A stretch of DNA of 64,000 nucleotides from Persicobacter sp. CCB-QB2 (GTDB lineage Bacteria > Bacteroidota > Bacteroidia > Cytophagales > Cyclobacteriaceae): assembly GCF_001274635.1 (NCBI RefSeq), contig NZ_LBGV01000001.1, forward strand, positions 1,302,001 to 1,366,000, written 5' to 3'. The first letter of the stretch is position 1, and each line of letters starts with the position of its first letter. Positions 16,600-25,595 of this stretch are shown piece after piece. The notes under the pieces were generated by a model. It was given only the letters and a program-made list of their open reading frames with translations. It searched no databases and was not told where the DNA came from. Position numbers and translations under genes: made by a program.

Positions 16600-16766
16600 G
16601 ATTAGAAGGATTAAAAGGATTTAGGGATTAAAGTTTTTAGTAATCCTATCAATTCAGTTAATCCGATCACTCAAGTAGCCCTGACCGTGATTAATATGAT
16701 TGAAAGGATTTAGGGATTAAAGTTTGTGCTAATCCCATCAATCCTGTTAATCCGAATAATCAAGGT
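16600..16766. repeat. 90-bp tandem repeat, two copies, GGATTA/TAATCC-rich
   Basis: Two units (16600-16676 and 16690-16766) align at a constant 90-bp offset: GATTxxxxxGATTxAAAGGATTTAGGGATTAAAGT, a short loop, then AATCC-CATCAAT-CTGTTAATCCGA. The two arms of each unit are partly complementary (GGATTAA with TTAATCC), so each unit can fold into an imperfect hairpin. The right copy covers the last codons and stop of the oxidoreductase gene at 16747. Similar GGATTA/TAATCC palindromes occur between genes in other Bacteroidota and Chlorobi; the function is unknown. Confidence 0.8.
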
Positions 16767-17717
16767 AGATTACCGTCTTCTGCTTCGATTGCTCACTATG
16801 CGCCAGCGCCTCCAACATTTGTTCAAAAGGAAATTCAACAGGAGCAGGCACCAGTAATTTTTGTCTGCTAACCGCTTCCATTAGTTTCATTCCCGCATCC
16901 ATCAGGTTTTTCCAATCCCCTGCGTCCCCAAAGTTATGGAGGGCGCCCAGCGCAATTTCATGGTAAGAGATGGTTCGGGAAAAGGGAGGATCTACAGGGC
17001 GGGAATCCGGTCCTGTATGCAAATAATATGGCCATTGGCTTTCAGATGAGGAACCATTTCGGCGGCATGAGCACCGCTGATGGCATCATAGATGGCAAAG
17101 TAGGGCTGCTTGATCTCTGCAGGGAATCGTAAAATGTTCCGAATGCCATAGGATTGTGCTTCCGCTTCTGAAATATTTTTGGAAAGCACATCCACCCGAA
17201 AGTCTGCCTGCACCAGCATTTGTACCAATAATTTATTCACGGCTCCAAGCCCGACTACCAGTACCGGAAATTCTTTTCGCAAGGGAATTTTTTCAAAAGC
17301 CTGTCTGGCAGTTAACATCGGGCAGGGAAGGGCAGCAGCCATGGCAAAAGACAGTGTCTCCGGTAATTTCATCACCCTTTCCGGAAACAAGCGGGTGTAC
17401 AAGCCAAAGCTTCCGTTGTGTGCCAGCGCCTGATGATAGGCGACCCGCTCTCCGATCCAGTCCTGGCTCACCTTTTTTCCAACGGCAACCACCACGCCGG
17501 CGCCATCGACTCCGGGGATGTGTCCGTCAGGCCAGTGAAGTGGATTGGTTTTAATGAATTTCCAGTCCACCGGGTTAATGCCGATGGCGGCATTCCGTAC
17601 TAGGATTTGATTTTCTTCCGGCACAGGCTGATCCGATTCCGTTTGAATGAGGGTATGCTGATGACTGAGATACCCCCAGCCTTGATTCTTTTCCGTGTTC
17701 ATAAGTGGTTTAGTCAA
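16747..17717 (-). pseudogene. Zinc-type/quinone-oxidoreductase-like MDR protein with a one-base frameshift
   Basis: The first 238 codons encode a medium-chain dehydrogenase/reductase. The N-terminal GroES-like domain (NPVDWKFIKTNP, HIPGVDGAGVVVAVG) is followed by a Rossmann domain (VLVVGLGAVNKLLVQML) without the zinc-binding cysteine pattern, so the quinone oxidoreductase group fits best. The frame breaks near 17000. One base restored makes it continue as DPPFSRTISYHEIALGALHN to the C-terminus LLVPAPVEFPFEQ at 16747, for about 323 aa. The CCC-GCC-CTG context suggests loss of one base in a short run. The 90-bp repeat overlaps the 3' end. It may be a decayed gene or a sequencing error. Confidence 0.78.
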
Positions 17718-17829
17718 AAGTCAATCGTTAAAAATTCATTTTTCTCTAAAAGAGGAGATTTATTGGTCTGTCTGCTTATAACAAAAATAGATGGATTATA
17801 GACGGAATATTCTTTCTAAAGGAAGTCCG

Positions 17830-18375
17830 TTATTTTTTCCGACTCAATATGACATTGTCGGTATACCGGCCATTATCGAGTTTAATAAAATCAGCTTGCC
17901 GGCCATCCTCTACAAAGCCCAAAGCTTTATAGAGTTTGATGGCAAGTAGATTATTTCCAAACACCTGAAGCCAAATGACTTCAATGCCGCTTCGGTTATC
18001 CGCCCATTCCAATAGTTTTTCCATCAGCAGTTTACCAATACCTTTTTGCTGCCAGTCCGGATGAACACCCATTCCCAAATAGCCCGTATGCGAAAGCATT
18101 TTGCGATGATGCATACTCAAATCTATATTGCCAATAATCCGTCCTTCATGCTCCGCTACCAGGAGTAAATCATGTTGACCTTCCTGAAATTTTGAAATCC
18201 ATTTCCCCTGTTCCTTGGGACTTGGTTGATATTCATCTTTGGTCAGTGGAATAGTTTGATTTTTCAGATAAGCCTGGATACAACCGGTGAGGGCCAGGGC
18301 ATTTCCGGGATGAGCCTCCCTGATGATGATGTTTATTCCGCTGGAAATTGGGCAGATGACAGGTTTGAATTTCAT
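17830..18375 (-). CDS. GNAT-family N-acetyltransferase
   Basis: The 181-aa protein fits the GNAT fold. The acetyl-CoA-binding motif A is HPDWQQKGIGKLLMEKLLEWA (Q-x-x-G-x-G/A, residues about 107-127), preceded by LLLVAEHEGRIIGNIDLS and LGMGV, and followed by NNLLAIKLYKALGF in motif B. The substrate cannot be told; most similar are RimI/PhnO-like acetyltransferases acting on amines or protein N-termini. It is a single gene, leftward, 112 bp before the oxidoreductase gene. Confidence 0.88.
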   Translation of the reverse strand: MKFKPVICPISSGINIIIREAHPGNALALTGCIQAYLKNQTIPLTKDEYQPSPKEQGKWISKFQEGQHDLLLVAEHEGRIIGNIDLSMHHRKMLSHTGYLGMGVHPDWQQKGIGKLLMEKLLEWADNRSGIEVIWLQVFGNNLLAIKLYKALGFVEDGRQADFIKLDNGRYTDNVILSRKK

Positions 18376-18563
18376 TGAAATTAAAATTAAATCAAAAATT
18401 TGGGAATTTAAGGAATGTCAGATTATTCAGAAGGGATTTTCGGGATTATAATTTCATTAAAGACAAAATATGCAATTGCATAATTTTAATACTAAATATT
18501 TTTATTTTAACTTAATCTGCAGAGGCATTTCGAAATAATTTGTACCCTTAGATCTGTTGGCTT

Positions 18564-19127
18564 ATGAAGAATTTTTTTCTGTTTACCTGTATATGCTCCC
18601 TTCTTTTTTCTTCCGCTTTCGCTCAAAATGAATGCGATGGCCTTGTGGATCGGGTGGAGGAAATGAACAGGCAGATTAACGAAAAAACCAATGAAATACA
18701 GCAACTAAATGCCAGTATTGCTTATTACAAAAATACCCTGAAGCTCATTAATTCAAAAAAGGAAACCGAATGCAACGACGTTCTCTTTAAAATTAATAAA
18801 GTGACCGGCAATTCGAATTCCGGGGAGGTAAAGATAGAAGGGGTGGTGATTAACACCAAATTGGAGCGTTCTTTACAGGGTTCTTTTTCGGAAGTTTTTG
18901 ATCCGCAGGGAAATGTCTCCACCTCCTATAAGATTGAGGTGGGCAATCAGAAACGGTTAGCCGCCTTATATAAAGATGTTCCGGTGAAATTTTCAGCGGT
19001 TATTGAACAATATGATTTAGATGCTCCAATCATAAATCTGTTGAAAATGAAATTCTATTCTTCGGTGGGTTACAAAAAAGATGATTTGATCGTGGTCTTC
19101 AAAAATTTGGAGGTGGATTGGCGTTAG
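18564..19127 (+). CDS. Secreted coiled-coil protein of unknown function
   Basis: I do not recognise a family. The 187-aa product has a Sec signal peptide (MKNFFLFTCICSLLFSS, cleavage near AFAQ/N). Residues about 30-65 form a likely coiled coil (VEEMNRQINEKTNEIQQLNASIAYYKNTL), and the rest (about 75-187) looks beta-rich. Two Cys (about 24 and 70) may pair. A strong intrinsic terminator shared with the convergent gene follows. Confidence 0.7.
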   Translation: MKNFFLFTCICSLLFSSAFAQNECDGLVDRVEEMNRQINEKTNEIQQLNASIAYYKNTLKLINSKKETECNDVLFKINKVTGNSNSGEVKIEGVVINTKLERSLQGSFSEVFDPQGNVSTSYKIEVGNQKRLAALYKDVPVKFSAVIEQYDLDAPIINLLKMKFYSSVGYKKDDLIVVFKNLEVDWR

Positions 19128-19144
19128 TCCATAATAGCTGCTAA

Positions 19145-19182
19145 AAAAAAGGGAAAACCGTTATAGGCTTTCCCTTTTTATT
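19145..19182. terminator. Bidirectional intrinsic terminator
   Basis: AAAAGGGAAA (19147-19156) pairs with TTTCCCTTTT (19169-19178), with T-rich tract on the plus strand and A-rich tract (T-rich on the minus strand) before it. It lies between two convergent genes ending at 19127 and 19218. Confidence 0.75.
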
Positions 19183-19217
19183 ATTTTTAAATTAGATTTT
19201 GAGCATTTTTTAGGCAA

Positions 19218-19844
19218 TTATTCCCCTGTTAGTTCTCCCAAAACCTGTTGTGCTTTAGCTTTTTCCTGAGCTATTTCATTTTCCATTTCTGAAAGTTTCG
19301 CTTCCACCTGGGAAAGAATTTCTTCTTTATCGCTGAGGTCCTTTTTGGAAACTTTGGAGTCCTTTTTCATTTCTTCTACCTTGGCCCGGGCTTCTTTCAA
19401 TTTTGCCTTTCTTTCCTTTAGCTCCTTTTCGCTTTTGCTGATTTCGTCATTTAGTTGCGCTACATCTTTTTTGACTTTTGCACGCGCTTCTTCAGACCTG
19501 ATTTTGCCAAATTCTTTCCCGCTTAATTCCCCTTTGTTTTTCCCATGGGCTTTTCCTTTATTGGCCTCCTCCGCTTTTCCATTGCCACCTTTGTGATTCT
19601 CTTTGGCTTCTAATCCAGCTTTTTTGTGTTCCTCGGATTTCCCCTTGGCTTTAGCCTTTTTTTCGGATTTATCCTTCTGTTTTCCTTTGCTGAATTCTTC
19701 CGCGGCTTCCTCTAAAGTATCCTCTTCCTGTTTTAGCTCAGTTTTATTTTTTCCTTTTCCTTTACCTTGGGAATTTCCCTGAGCCATAGCGCATACTCCA
19801 GCAAAAAGGAAAGAAAGGGTCAATAGGGTTAGTATTTTTCTCAT
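19218..19844 (-). CDS. Secreted Lys/Glu-rich coiled-coil protein
   Basis: I do not recognise a family. The 208-aa product has a Sec signal peptide (residues 1-21, cleavage near AMAQ/G). The mature part is extremely charged: a GKGKGKNK segment, a low-complexity Lys/Glu/Gly/Asn region (about 40-115) and a C-terminal coiled coil (about 120-205). No cysteine or membrane segment is present. It follows a small lipoprotein by 2 bp, so the two are one transcription unit and may act together in the periplasm. Confidence 0.75.
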   Translation of the reverse strand: MRKILTLLTLSFLFAGVCAMAQGNSQGKGKGKNKTELKQEEDTLEEAAEEFSKGKQKDKSEKKAKAKGKSEEHKKAGLEAKENHKGGNGKAEEANKGKAHGKNKGELSGKEFGKIRSEEARAKVKKDVAQLNDEISKSEKELKERKAKLKEARAKVEEMKKDSKVSKKDLSDKEEILSQVEAKLSEMENEIAQEKAKAQQVLGELTGE

Positions 19845-19846
19845 GA

Positions 19847-20068
19847 TTATATTTTCTGTAGTAATGAATCAACTTCCTGTAGTTGTTTTTCGGTTTTTTG
19901 GTGAATTTTCTCAGTAGCAGTTTTTATCTCACTACTTACTTTTTCTACCTGTTCCTTTTGTTCTTCGCTAACAGGAGCAGAAGATTCTTTTACCTCTTTT
20001 TTACCTTCCTGACTTCCGCAAGATGCTAAAGCAAGGCAAAATAGGCCCATTAAAAATATGTTTTTCAT
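19847..20068 (-). CDS. Small lipoprotein with coiled coil
   Basis: The 73-aa product has a lipoprotein signal (MKNIFLMGLFCLALASCGS; lipobox LASC, cysteine 17). The mature part is polar with a Glu/Lys/Gln-rich helix that could coil. The SCGSQEGKKE segment after the Cys, with no Asp at +2, fits outer-membrane sorting. It is the first gene of a pair with the Lys/Glu-rich protein at 19218. The function is unknown. Confidence 0.75.
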   Translation of the reverse strand: MKNIFLMGLFCLALASCGSQEGKKEVKESSAPVSEEQKEQVEKVSSEIKTATEKIHQKTEKQLQEVDSLLQKI

Positions 20069-20640
20069 AAGTAAATTGGTTGGTGATTATTGGTGTTAAT
20101 TAGGTATTTAGTGCATTATAGATTTAAAAAACATTAAAAACAATATTTTTTTAATTCAAAGCCAATCCGGGCTTAAAGCAGGTAAACTAAGGATTTATTA
20201 AATATTAGGGTAAAATGATGCTTGCGTGCAAACCCTTTGAGCTAAATATGAATGTAACATCAGCGTAGCCTTGCCAAAGGGAGTCGAATAAGAATTTGTG
20301 GTGTCACTGCATTGGGTGGGGATGGACTGCCTCTATCAACTAAAATAAAAAAAGGAGAATGATTCATAAAGGAAGGCCTCCGGGTCGCTAATAAGTTTGC
20401 TGTTTTGGGCAGTTAGCTCCATCAATAACCCTTTAAAACCAGTGAAGCCTTTAGCCCGAATCGTCTATAGGCTCATCGTGGGTTCCATTTCGGAAATCCA
20501 TTCACTATAGGCCAGAGGAGCCTGCAGTCAAGGAATGTTCGCTTTTGGAACAAGATTCGGAAACCCTCTTTTTTTCCCAACAAATGATTGGTGGAATAGA
20601 CAGCAAAATATTTTCTTTTGGGGTGAATCTTCAGTGTTTA
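20069..20640. other. Gene-poor spacer upstream of the IS30-like remnants
   Basis: No ORF with family features was found in this stretch. Some codon-like pieces on the minus strand are broken by many stops, which would fit an older decayed mobile element, but I could not assign it. Confidence 0.4.
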
Positions 20641-21155
20641 CTTCGGAAGTTGTTTTGTTTGGGGACACAAATTTTGTCTTTATGATAATTCGGAAGGCCA
20701 CTTATCCATTGTGAGTTTATTGGCTAGGACAGTCAGTTAGAGGCCATCAGTACTATTTCTTTTGACTTCTCGTATTATTATGATCCGGAGGCAGTCTAGC
20801 AGGGCGGCTATTTCATACAGTCTCCGGTTTTTTGGGGAAGTTATTTTGTTTGGGGACTCAAATTTTGTCTTTATGATAATTCGGAAGGCCACTGTTTTTT
20901 TCTATCCATTGTGAGTTTATGCGCTAGGACAGTCAGATAGAGGGCATCATTACTATTTCTTTTGACTTCCCGTATTATTGTGATCCGGAGGGAGTCCAGC
21001 AGGTCGGCTATTTCAATTAGGCTCCGCTTTTTGGGATTTCCATGCTTTGATGGTCGTGGAGGCAAAGCACCATAGATTTCTAAATAAAAACACCCTCCCG
21101 CATATCGAGGAAGGGTGTTTATTTTTGTGAAAATTAATTTCCTTTTTGTATCCAT
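20641..21155 (-). pseudogene. Two tandem, decayed IS30-type transposase N-terminal fragments
   Basis: Two segments align at a 191-bp offset (landmarks GGGGACxCAAATTTTG at 20661 and 20852). On the minus strand each encodes a degenerate helix-turn-helix of the IS30 type: the right copy reads SLIEIADLLDSLRITIIREVKRNSND, then LYLTVLAHKLTMDRKKQWP; the left copy reads YEIAALLDCLRIIIIREVKRNST and then stops. The pattern (x-IA-LL... -REVKRN..., then A-HKL..R) matches the start of IS30 transposases. No catalytic domain is present. The longer open frame (20871-21155) runs through a terminator-like hairpin, so it is not a working gene. Confidence 0.55.
21082..21126. terminator. Strong intrinsic terminator hairpin
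   Basis: AATAAAAACACCCT (21083-21096) is complementary to AGGGTGTTTATTTTT (21112-21126) around a short spacer. The symmetric A/T tracts would work on both strands. It may serve the leftward sulfatase gene (ends at 21367) across a 240-bp gap. Confidence 0.6.
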
Positions 21156-21366
21156 TCCATTCCCATGGGCCTTTGCATGGTGCGCTGGATTAATTATCTA
21201 AAGAAATGCCTCATGCATGAATATTCCCTTTTCATAGAACCGATTGTACGTTTCGTTTGACAATACTGAAAGGGTTCTCCTCAATTAATGAAAGCATCCA
21301 GAGGCTTGCTTTATTTTTTTAGCAATTGACGGAGGTCCAAAACCTCTAGATTATGCTCCAATTTTT

Positions 21367-23187
21367 TTAAGAGTTGGAGGGGATTGCACTGATATAGATA
21401 TAGTAAACACCATATTTTTCATTTCCCTCTATAAAGTCAGCGGTCAGGAAATTACGGCCCTTTTCCAGCTCAACAATGCAATCAATGGCCTCGTCTTCTT
21501 CCCTAATAGATTTTACCAAATTGTGCGTTCCAATGCTGATGTGGACCTTTTCAGGTTTTATAGCTTGGTATTGAAAATGGTTTTTGGGGTTTTCTGCAGG
21601 CACACCCCATATTTTTCCCGGGCATTCTTTTGGCCATCGTCTACAAGAAATCTGGTATTTTCCTTTACGGTGAACATCCAGTGCAAATCGGTTATTGGTG
21701 TTTTTCATACCTTCAGCGACTTGTTCACTTTTCCATATCCCGCGGTCCGTTCCCATGGCGTGCTGTATGGTCAGTACTACTTCTTCCTGTTTTGGATGTC
21801 CCACTAAAGGAGCCGGAAGCTGCTGATAGGGCATGGCCGTTTTGGTGGCTTTCATAAAAGCCTCATTTTCCGCTTTTAATTGCGCTACCATCTCAGGCTG
21901 TTGTTGATAGATGTCCTTGAGCTGAAGGGAATCCTCCGTAATGTGGTATAATTTTTTACCATGCAGCAAACGCCATTCATTTTTCAGAATGGCACTTCCT
22001 TGCCAATCATCCGGAGCAGCTGGATCCTGACGGTGGTGGATGAATACCGAGCGGTCAATGTCTTTCTTTTTCTGTAGCAAGATCTCAGATAGATCGATAC
22101 CATCAAGGTAAGCCGTTTCTTCAGGAGTAAAATCACAAAGTTGAGCAAGGGTTGGTAATAAATCCACATGGGCCGCCAGCTGATTACTTTCAAAGCCTGC
22201 CTCGATTCCACCTTTTGGCCAGCGAATATAGAATGGTACCCGGTGCCCGCCTTCTTCTTTATTGGATTTATTGCCACGGTAACCTTTATTGAAACCCATG
22301 TTTTTTTCATAACTGTAGCCATACTGGGTGCCGTTATCGGTCATGAAAATTAGGATGGTATTTTCGGCTTGCCCGCTTTTTTTAAGGTACCGGTCAAGTT
22401 TTCCGAAGTTTTCATCTATATTGGCAATCATTCCCAGATAAGCAGCACTGATAATCTGCTTGCCTTCAAACTTTTCGTAGGGCTTTTTGTATTTATCCTC
22501 CACAATCAAAGGAGAGTGCGGTGCATTGGTGGCCAGGTAAATGAAAAAAGGTTTGTCCTGATGATTTTCGATGTGGCGGATGGTTTGTTCAAACCAGATA
22601 TCCGTGCAGTAACCCTGAAATTTTTTAGGCTCGTTGTTTTCGTAGTAGGTATCATCAAAATAAGTATTGCCCCAGTAGTCGGATAGTTCACCCACGCCAC
22701 CGGAACGGTGCTGCAGGGAATAGTCAAATCCACAATCGGTTGGGCGTACGGGGAAATTATCTCCCAAATGCCATTTACCAAAGTGGGCGGTGTGATACCC
22801 CTGAGCCCTGAAAACATCCGCAATGGTGGGGAATTCCCTTTGTATAGCATCCCGGCCTTTATAAGTGGCCCAGGCTCCATTTCGTACGGGGTATTGTCCG
22901 GTGATGATGGCTGAGCGGGTAGGGGTACATAGCGGACTGACATGGAAATTGCTCAGGCCGGTGGATTCCGCTGCAAATTTATCCAGATTGGGGGTTTTGA
23001 GATATGGGTTACCATGGTAACTCAAATCACCAATTCCCTGGTCGTCGGTCATAACGATAATGACGTTCGGTTTATTGGGTTTTGAGATTTGATGGCAGCC
23101 GGTAAGCATCATTACTGCCGAAAGTAAAAATGCAAAATAGCAGAGGCTGTTTTTTTTGTAAGTCTTTAAGAATAAATAGGGATTCAT
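21367..23187 (-). CDS. Lipoprotein arylsulfatase (type I, S1 family)
   Basis: The 606-aa protein starts with a lipoprotein signal (LLSAVMMLTGC, cysteine at about 31) and is anchored to a membrane, possibly outward. The sulfatase domain has TDDQGIGD (metal site), the modification motif C-x-P-x-R in SPLCTPTRSAIITGQYP, FGKWHLGD and HFGKW, and a late TDNGTQYGY site. The Cys is expected to become formylglycine. After about residue 480 an extra domain (GIWKSEQVAEGMKN to AIPSNS) is beta-rich and may bind the polysaccharide substrate. Bacteroidota sulfatases desulfate algal or host polysaccharides; no SusC/D or polysaccharide-lyase partner is in the window. No maturation enzyme lies nearby. Confidence 0.93.
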   Translation of the reverse strand: MNPYLFLKTYKKNSLCYFAFLLSAVMMLTGCHQISKPNKPNVIIVMTDDQGIGDLSYHGNPYLKTPNLDKFAAESTGLSNFHVSPLCTPTRSAIITGQYPVRNGAWATYKGRDAIQREFPTIADVFRAQGYHTAHFGKWHLGDNFPVRPTDCGFDYSLQHRSGGVGELSDYWGNTYFDDTYYENNEPKKFQGYCTDIWFEQTIRHIENHQDKPFFIYLATNAPHSPLIVEDKYKKPYEKFEGKQIISAAYLGMIANIDENFGKLDRYLKKSGQAENTILIFMTDNGTQYGYSYEKNMGFNKGYRGNKSNKEEGGHRVPFYIRWPKGGIEAGFESNQLAAHVDLLPTLAQLCDFTPEETAYLDGIDLSEILLQKKKDIDRSVFIHHRQDPAAPDDWQGSAILKNEWRLLHGKKLYHITEDSLQLKDIYQQQPEMVAQLKAENEAFMKATKTAMPYQQLPAPLVGHPKQEEVVLTIQHAMGTDRGIWKSEQVAEGMKNTNNRFALDVHRKGKYQISCRRWPKECPGKIWGVPAENPKNHFQYQAIKPEKVHISIGTHNLVKSIREEDEAIDCIVELEKGRNFLTADFIEGNEKYGVYYIYISAIPSNS

Positions 23188-23360
23188 GTTTAAAAAATTT
23201 TGAAAATAAAGGTTTAAGCCTAGGAATTTCTACCTGAAAATTAACTGCATTATATTGCAGTATTGGGAACAAAGGCGCCGAATAGTGGGGAGGAAATGTT
23301 TTTTCTTTAACGGAGTAGCCTAGTTTCAATTTTTTTGTACTGAAAAAAATTTGGATTAGA

Positions 23361-24200
23361 TTGTTAACTGTTTTATTACCAATAGCATTAGCCTGGTTGA
23401 TGTTCTGCGTAGGATTAAAGACGGAGCTTGCCGCCTTTAAAAATCTTGGGCAGGAAAAAGTGAAAATTATTTTGGGCGTTGGGCTGCAGGTTTTGGCTAT
23501 GCCTTTACTAGTATGGTTGTTTCTGCAGGTATTTTATCTGGACAATGTAGTGGCTTTGGGCTTGGTTTTAGTAGCACTTTCCCCGGGAGGAGCTTCTTCA
23601 AACTCCATTACCTATCTGAGTCGGGGGAATGTACCCTTATCTATTATGATGACTACTATCAGTAGTTTGTTAGTCCCTTTGACTTTGCCATTCTTTCTTT
23701 CGTATTTTACACATTTTGAAATAGCTATTCCTATAGAAAAAACGGTGCTACAATTATTTGTGGTTACGGTGTTACCTTTAGGGCTGGGCCTCCTGTTAGG
23801 ACATTATTGGGGGCGGAATTCTCGCTGGGTTAATCGATTTGATAAAAGCGCTATTTGGGTTTTTATTTTTATGGTAGGTCTTGTGGTGGGCATGAATGAG
23901 CATTTTTGGGAACATATTTTCACCTGGAATTCAATTTTGATTTTATCATTCTGTGTGCTGGCTTGTGGCTTAGGTTGGTTAAGCGCGCTATTGTTTAATT
24001 TTACGAGCAGGGACCAGGTCACGATGTCCATTGAGGTAGGCATTCAAAATGCCGGGACTGCTATTTTTGTCGCCATGTCTTTATTAGAAATGCCGGAGTC
24101 GGCCATCATTCCTTTACAATATGGTGTATTGATGAACATACCCGCTCTTTGTTTTATTTTTCTGGGAAGAAAAAGAGAGCAATGGGTATTCTCCAGATAA
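23361..24200 (+). CDS. Bile acid:sodium symporter (SBF) family transporter
   Basis: The 279-aa protein has about nine or ten membrane segments. The PGGASSNSITYLSRGNVPLS segment and the later IEVGIQNAGTAIFVA motif are the two conserved cross-over regions of the BASS/SBF family (PF01758), which takes up organic anions with sodium. The likely start is TTG at 23361; an in-frame TGA lies just upstream and no ATG precedes the first segment. The N-terminus is a little shorter than usual. The substrate is unknown. Confidence 0.87.
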   Translation: MLTVLLPIALAWLMFCVGLKTELAAFKNLGQEKVKIILGVGLQVLAMPLLVWLFLQVFYLDNVVALGLVLVALSPGGASSNSITYLSRGNVPLSIMMTTISSLLVPLTLPFFLSYFTHFEIAIPIEKTVLQLFVVTVLPLGLGLLLGHYWGRNSRWVNRFDKSAIWVFIFMVGLVVGMNEHFWEHIFTWNSILILSFCVLACGLGWLSALLFNFTSRDQVTMSIEVGIQNAGTAIFVAMSLLEMPESAIIPLQYGVLMNIPALCFIFLGRKREQWVFSR

Positions 24201-24278
24201 TTCTTTCTAAAGTTTATCCGATAAATTCAAAACATTTGCTGGCTGGTGCGTTTTCATTGGTGAGACTCGACCTTCGCC

Positions 24279-25595
24279 ATGGAAATTACTTTTGATCGAT
24301 TATTTCTTTTGGCCCGTAAAGGGCTATTTTTTTTCCTCCTGATGACCACCGTGCTGCAAATTATTCCTGCTGCACATTCGGAAAGTATTAATTATTATAT
24401 CTATTGTGCTTTACTTACGGACATGGTGGCCTTGTGCTATGCTTTGCTGGCAATTCAGCGTAAAGAAGGTATAGTTTTCAATTGGATGATCATCTACTTT
24501 GCCTATCGCTTCTTAAATGTGATTTTTGTCCGGGGATTTCCGGGAGGCTTTGCCGCTTCCTATTTATTGTTGGTAAATACAATCATAGGACTGGGTTTTT
24601 ATTTTTTACTTTATCATAATGAACGGAAGGATGTTTTTCGTTTTTGTGTGATTGCCTTAGTAGGCTTAGGTGTTTTTGAAGCCTGTATAGGAATTTCCCA
24701 AGCCACTACCGGAGAGCCTTATTTTGAAAATTTAGTAGGGGAAGAGCTCCATACTTTTAATCGAAATTATTTCGCTTATATTTTTCCCGGAGGAGCGAAG
24801 TCTACTGTTTTGGGATCCGGTACTTTCCGACACTTCAATGCTTTGGGTTCTTTTTTAGTGGTTGTATTTCCAATCGCCTATGCGCTATGGTATGAGAGTA
24901 GGAAGCGCTTAGCGCTTTTTGCACTGGTGGCCATATTTTTGGGTATTGTCTTTACTTTTTCAAGAGGGGCTTTGATTGGTACTTTTTTGATGTACACGAT
25001 TTTGTATTTTTCCTTTACGAAGGACCGTTGGATGAAAATGGGCCTTATTGTAGCTGGGGGGCTGATCATTTTAGCTTCCATTGCGCCACTGCTTATTTCT
25101 TATGCCAATGAAACAGGAAATGCCACGATTCGCTTCAATACCTGGATGGAAATGTGGAAACATGCCAAAACAGACTACCGCATGCTGGTATTTGGGTGGG
25201 GAGAAAATTACTTCCGCGATCGGGTATTGAACTGGGGCCATGGCGTTTGGATCATGAATAATACGCATAATACCTTCTTCCAAACCCTATTGGAAAACGG
25301 GGTGGTGGGTTTTTTAATTTTTGGAATAGCGATTGGCCAATTTATTTTTAAAGCGATACGGTTTAAGAATATTTGGGCCTATGCCGGAATTGCCATGATA
25401 GTGGGCTTCGCCTTTTCACAATTCTTCGAACATACTTTTTATGGTTTTGTCGGGACTATTTTCTTTGCGGTACTGGGATTTTTGCAAATCGCAATGCAAG
25501 CATCTTTTACTTATGCAGATGACTCAAAAGAGCTAAAAGAAAATAAAACCCTAACAGAACCAACTGAGAGCCTAAAAGATATGGTGGAGAAATAA
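24279..25595 (+). CDS. O-antigen ligase/polymerase-like membrane protein (Wzy_C)
   Basis: The 438-aa protein has about 12 membrane segments and the Wzy_C (PF04932) core: FSRGALIG, GWGENYFRDRV in a large periplasmic loop, and NNTHNTFFQTLLENG with the conserved His. It fits O-antigen ligases (WaaL-like) or polysaccharide polymerases, acting at the inner membrane. The last 40 residues are polar. It lies 78 bp behind the SBF transporter, on the same strand, and may share its transcript; no glycosyltransferases are adjacent, so the sugar chain is unknown. Confidence 0.85.
   Translation: MEITFDRLFLLARKGLFFFLLMTTVLQIIPAAHSESINYYIYCALLTDMVALCYALLAIQRKEGIVFNWMIIYFAYRFLNVIFVRGFPGGFAASYLLLVNTIIGLGFYFLLYHNERKDVFRFCVIALVGLGVFEACIGISQATTGEPYFENLVGEELHTFNRNYFAYIFPGGAKSTVLGSGTFRHFNALGSFLVVVFPIAYALWYESRKRLALFALVAIFLGIVFTFSRGALIGTFLMYTILYFSFTKDRWMKMGLIVAGGLIILASIAPLLISYANETGNATIRFNTWMEMWKHAKTDYRMLVFGWGENYFRDRVLNWGHGVWIMNNTHNTFFQTLLENGVVGFLIFGIAIGQFIFKAIRFKNIWAYAGIAMIVGFAFSQFFEHTFYGFVGTIFFAVLGFLQIAMQASFTYADDSKELKENKTLTEPTESLKDMVEK

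Noticed and set aside
20871-21155. 94-codon open frame as a working gene
   Set aside because: It runs through a terminator-like hairpin and encodes only a degenerate IS30-type start; I list it as a remnant.
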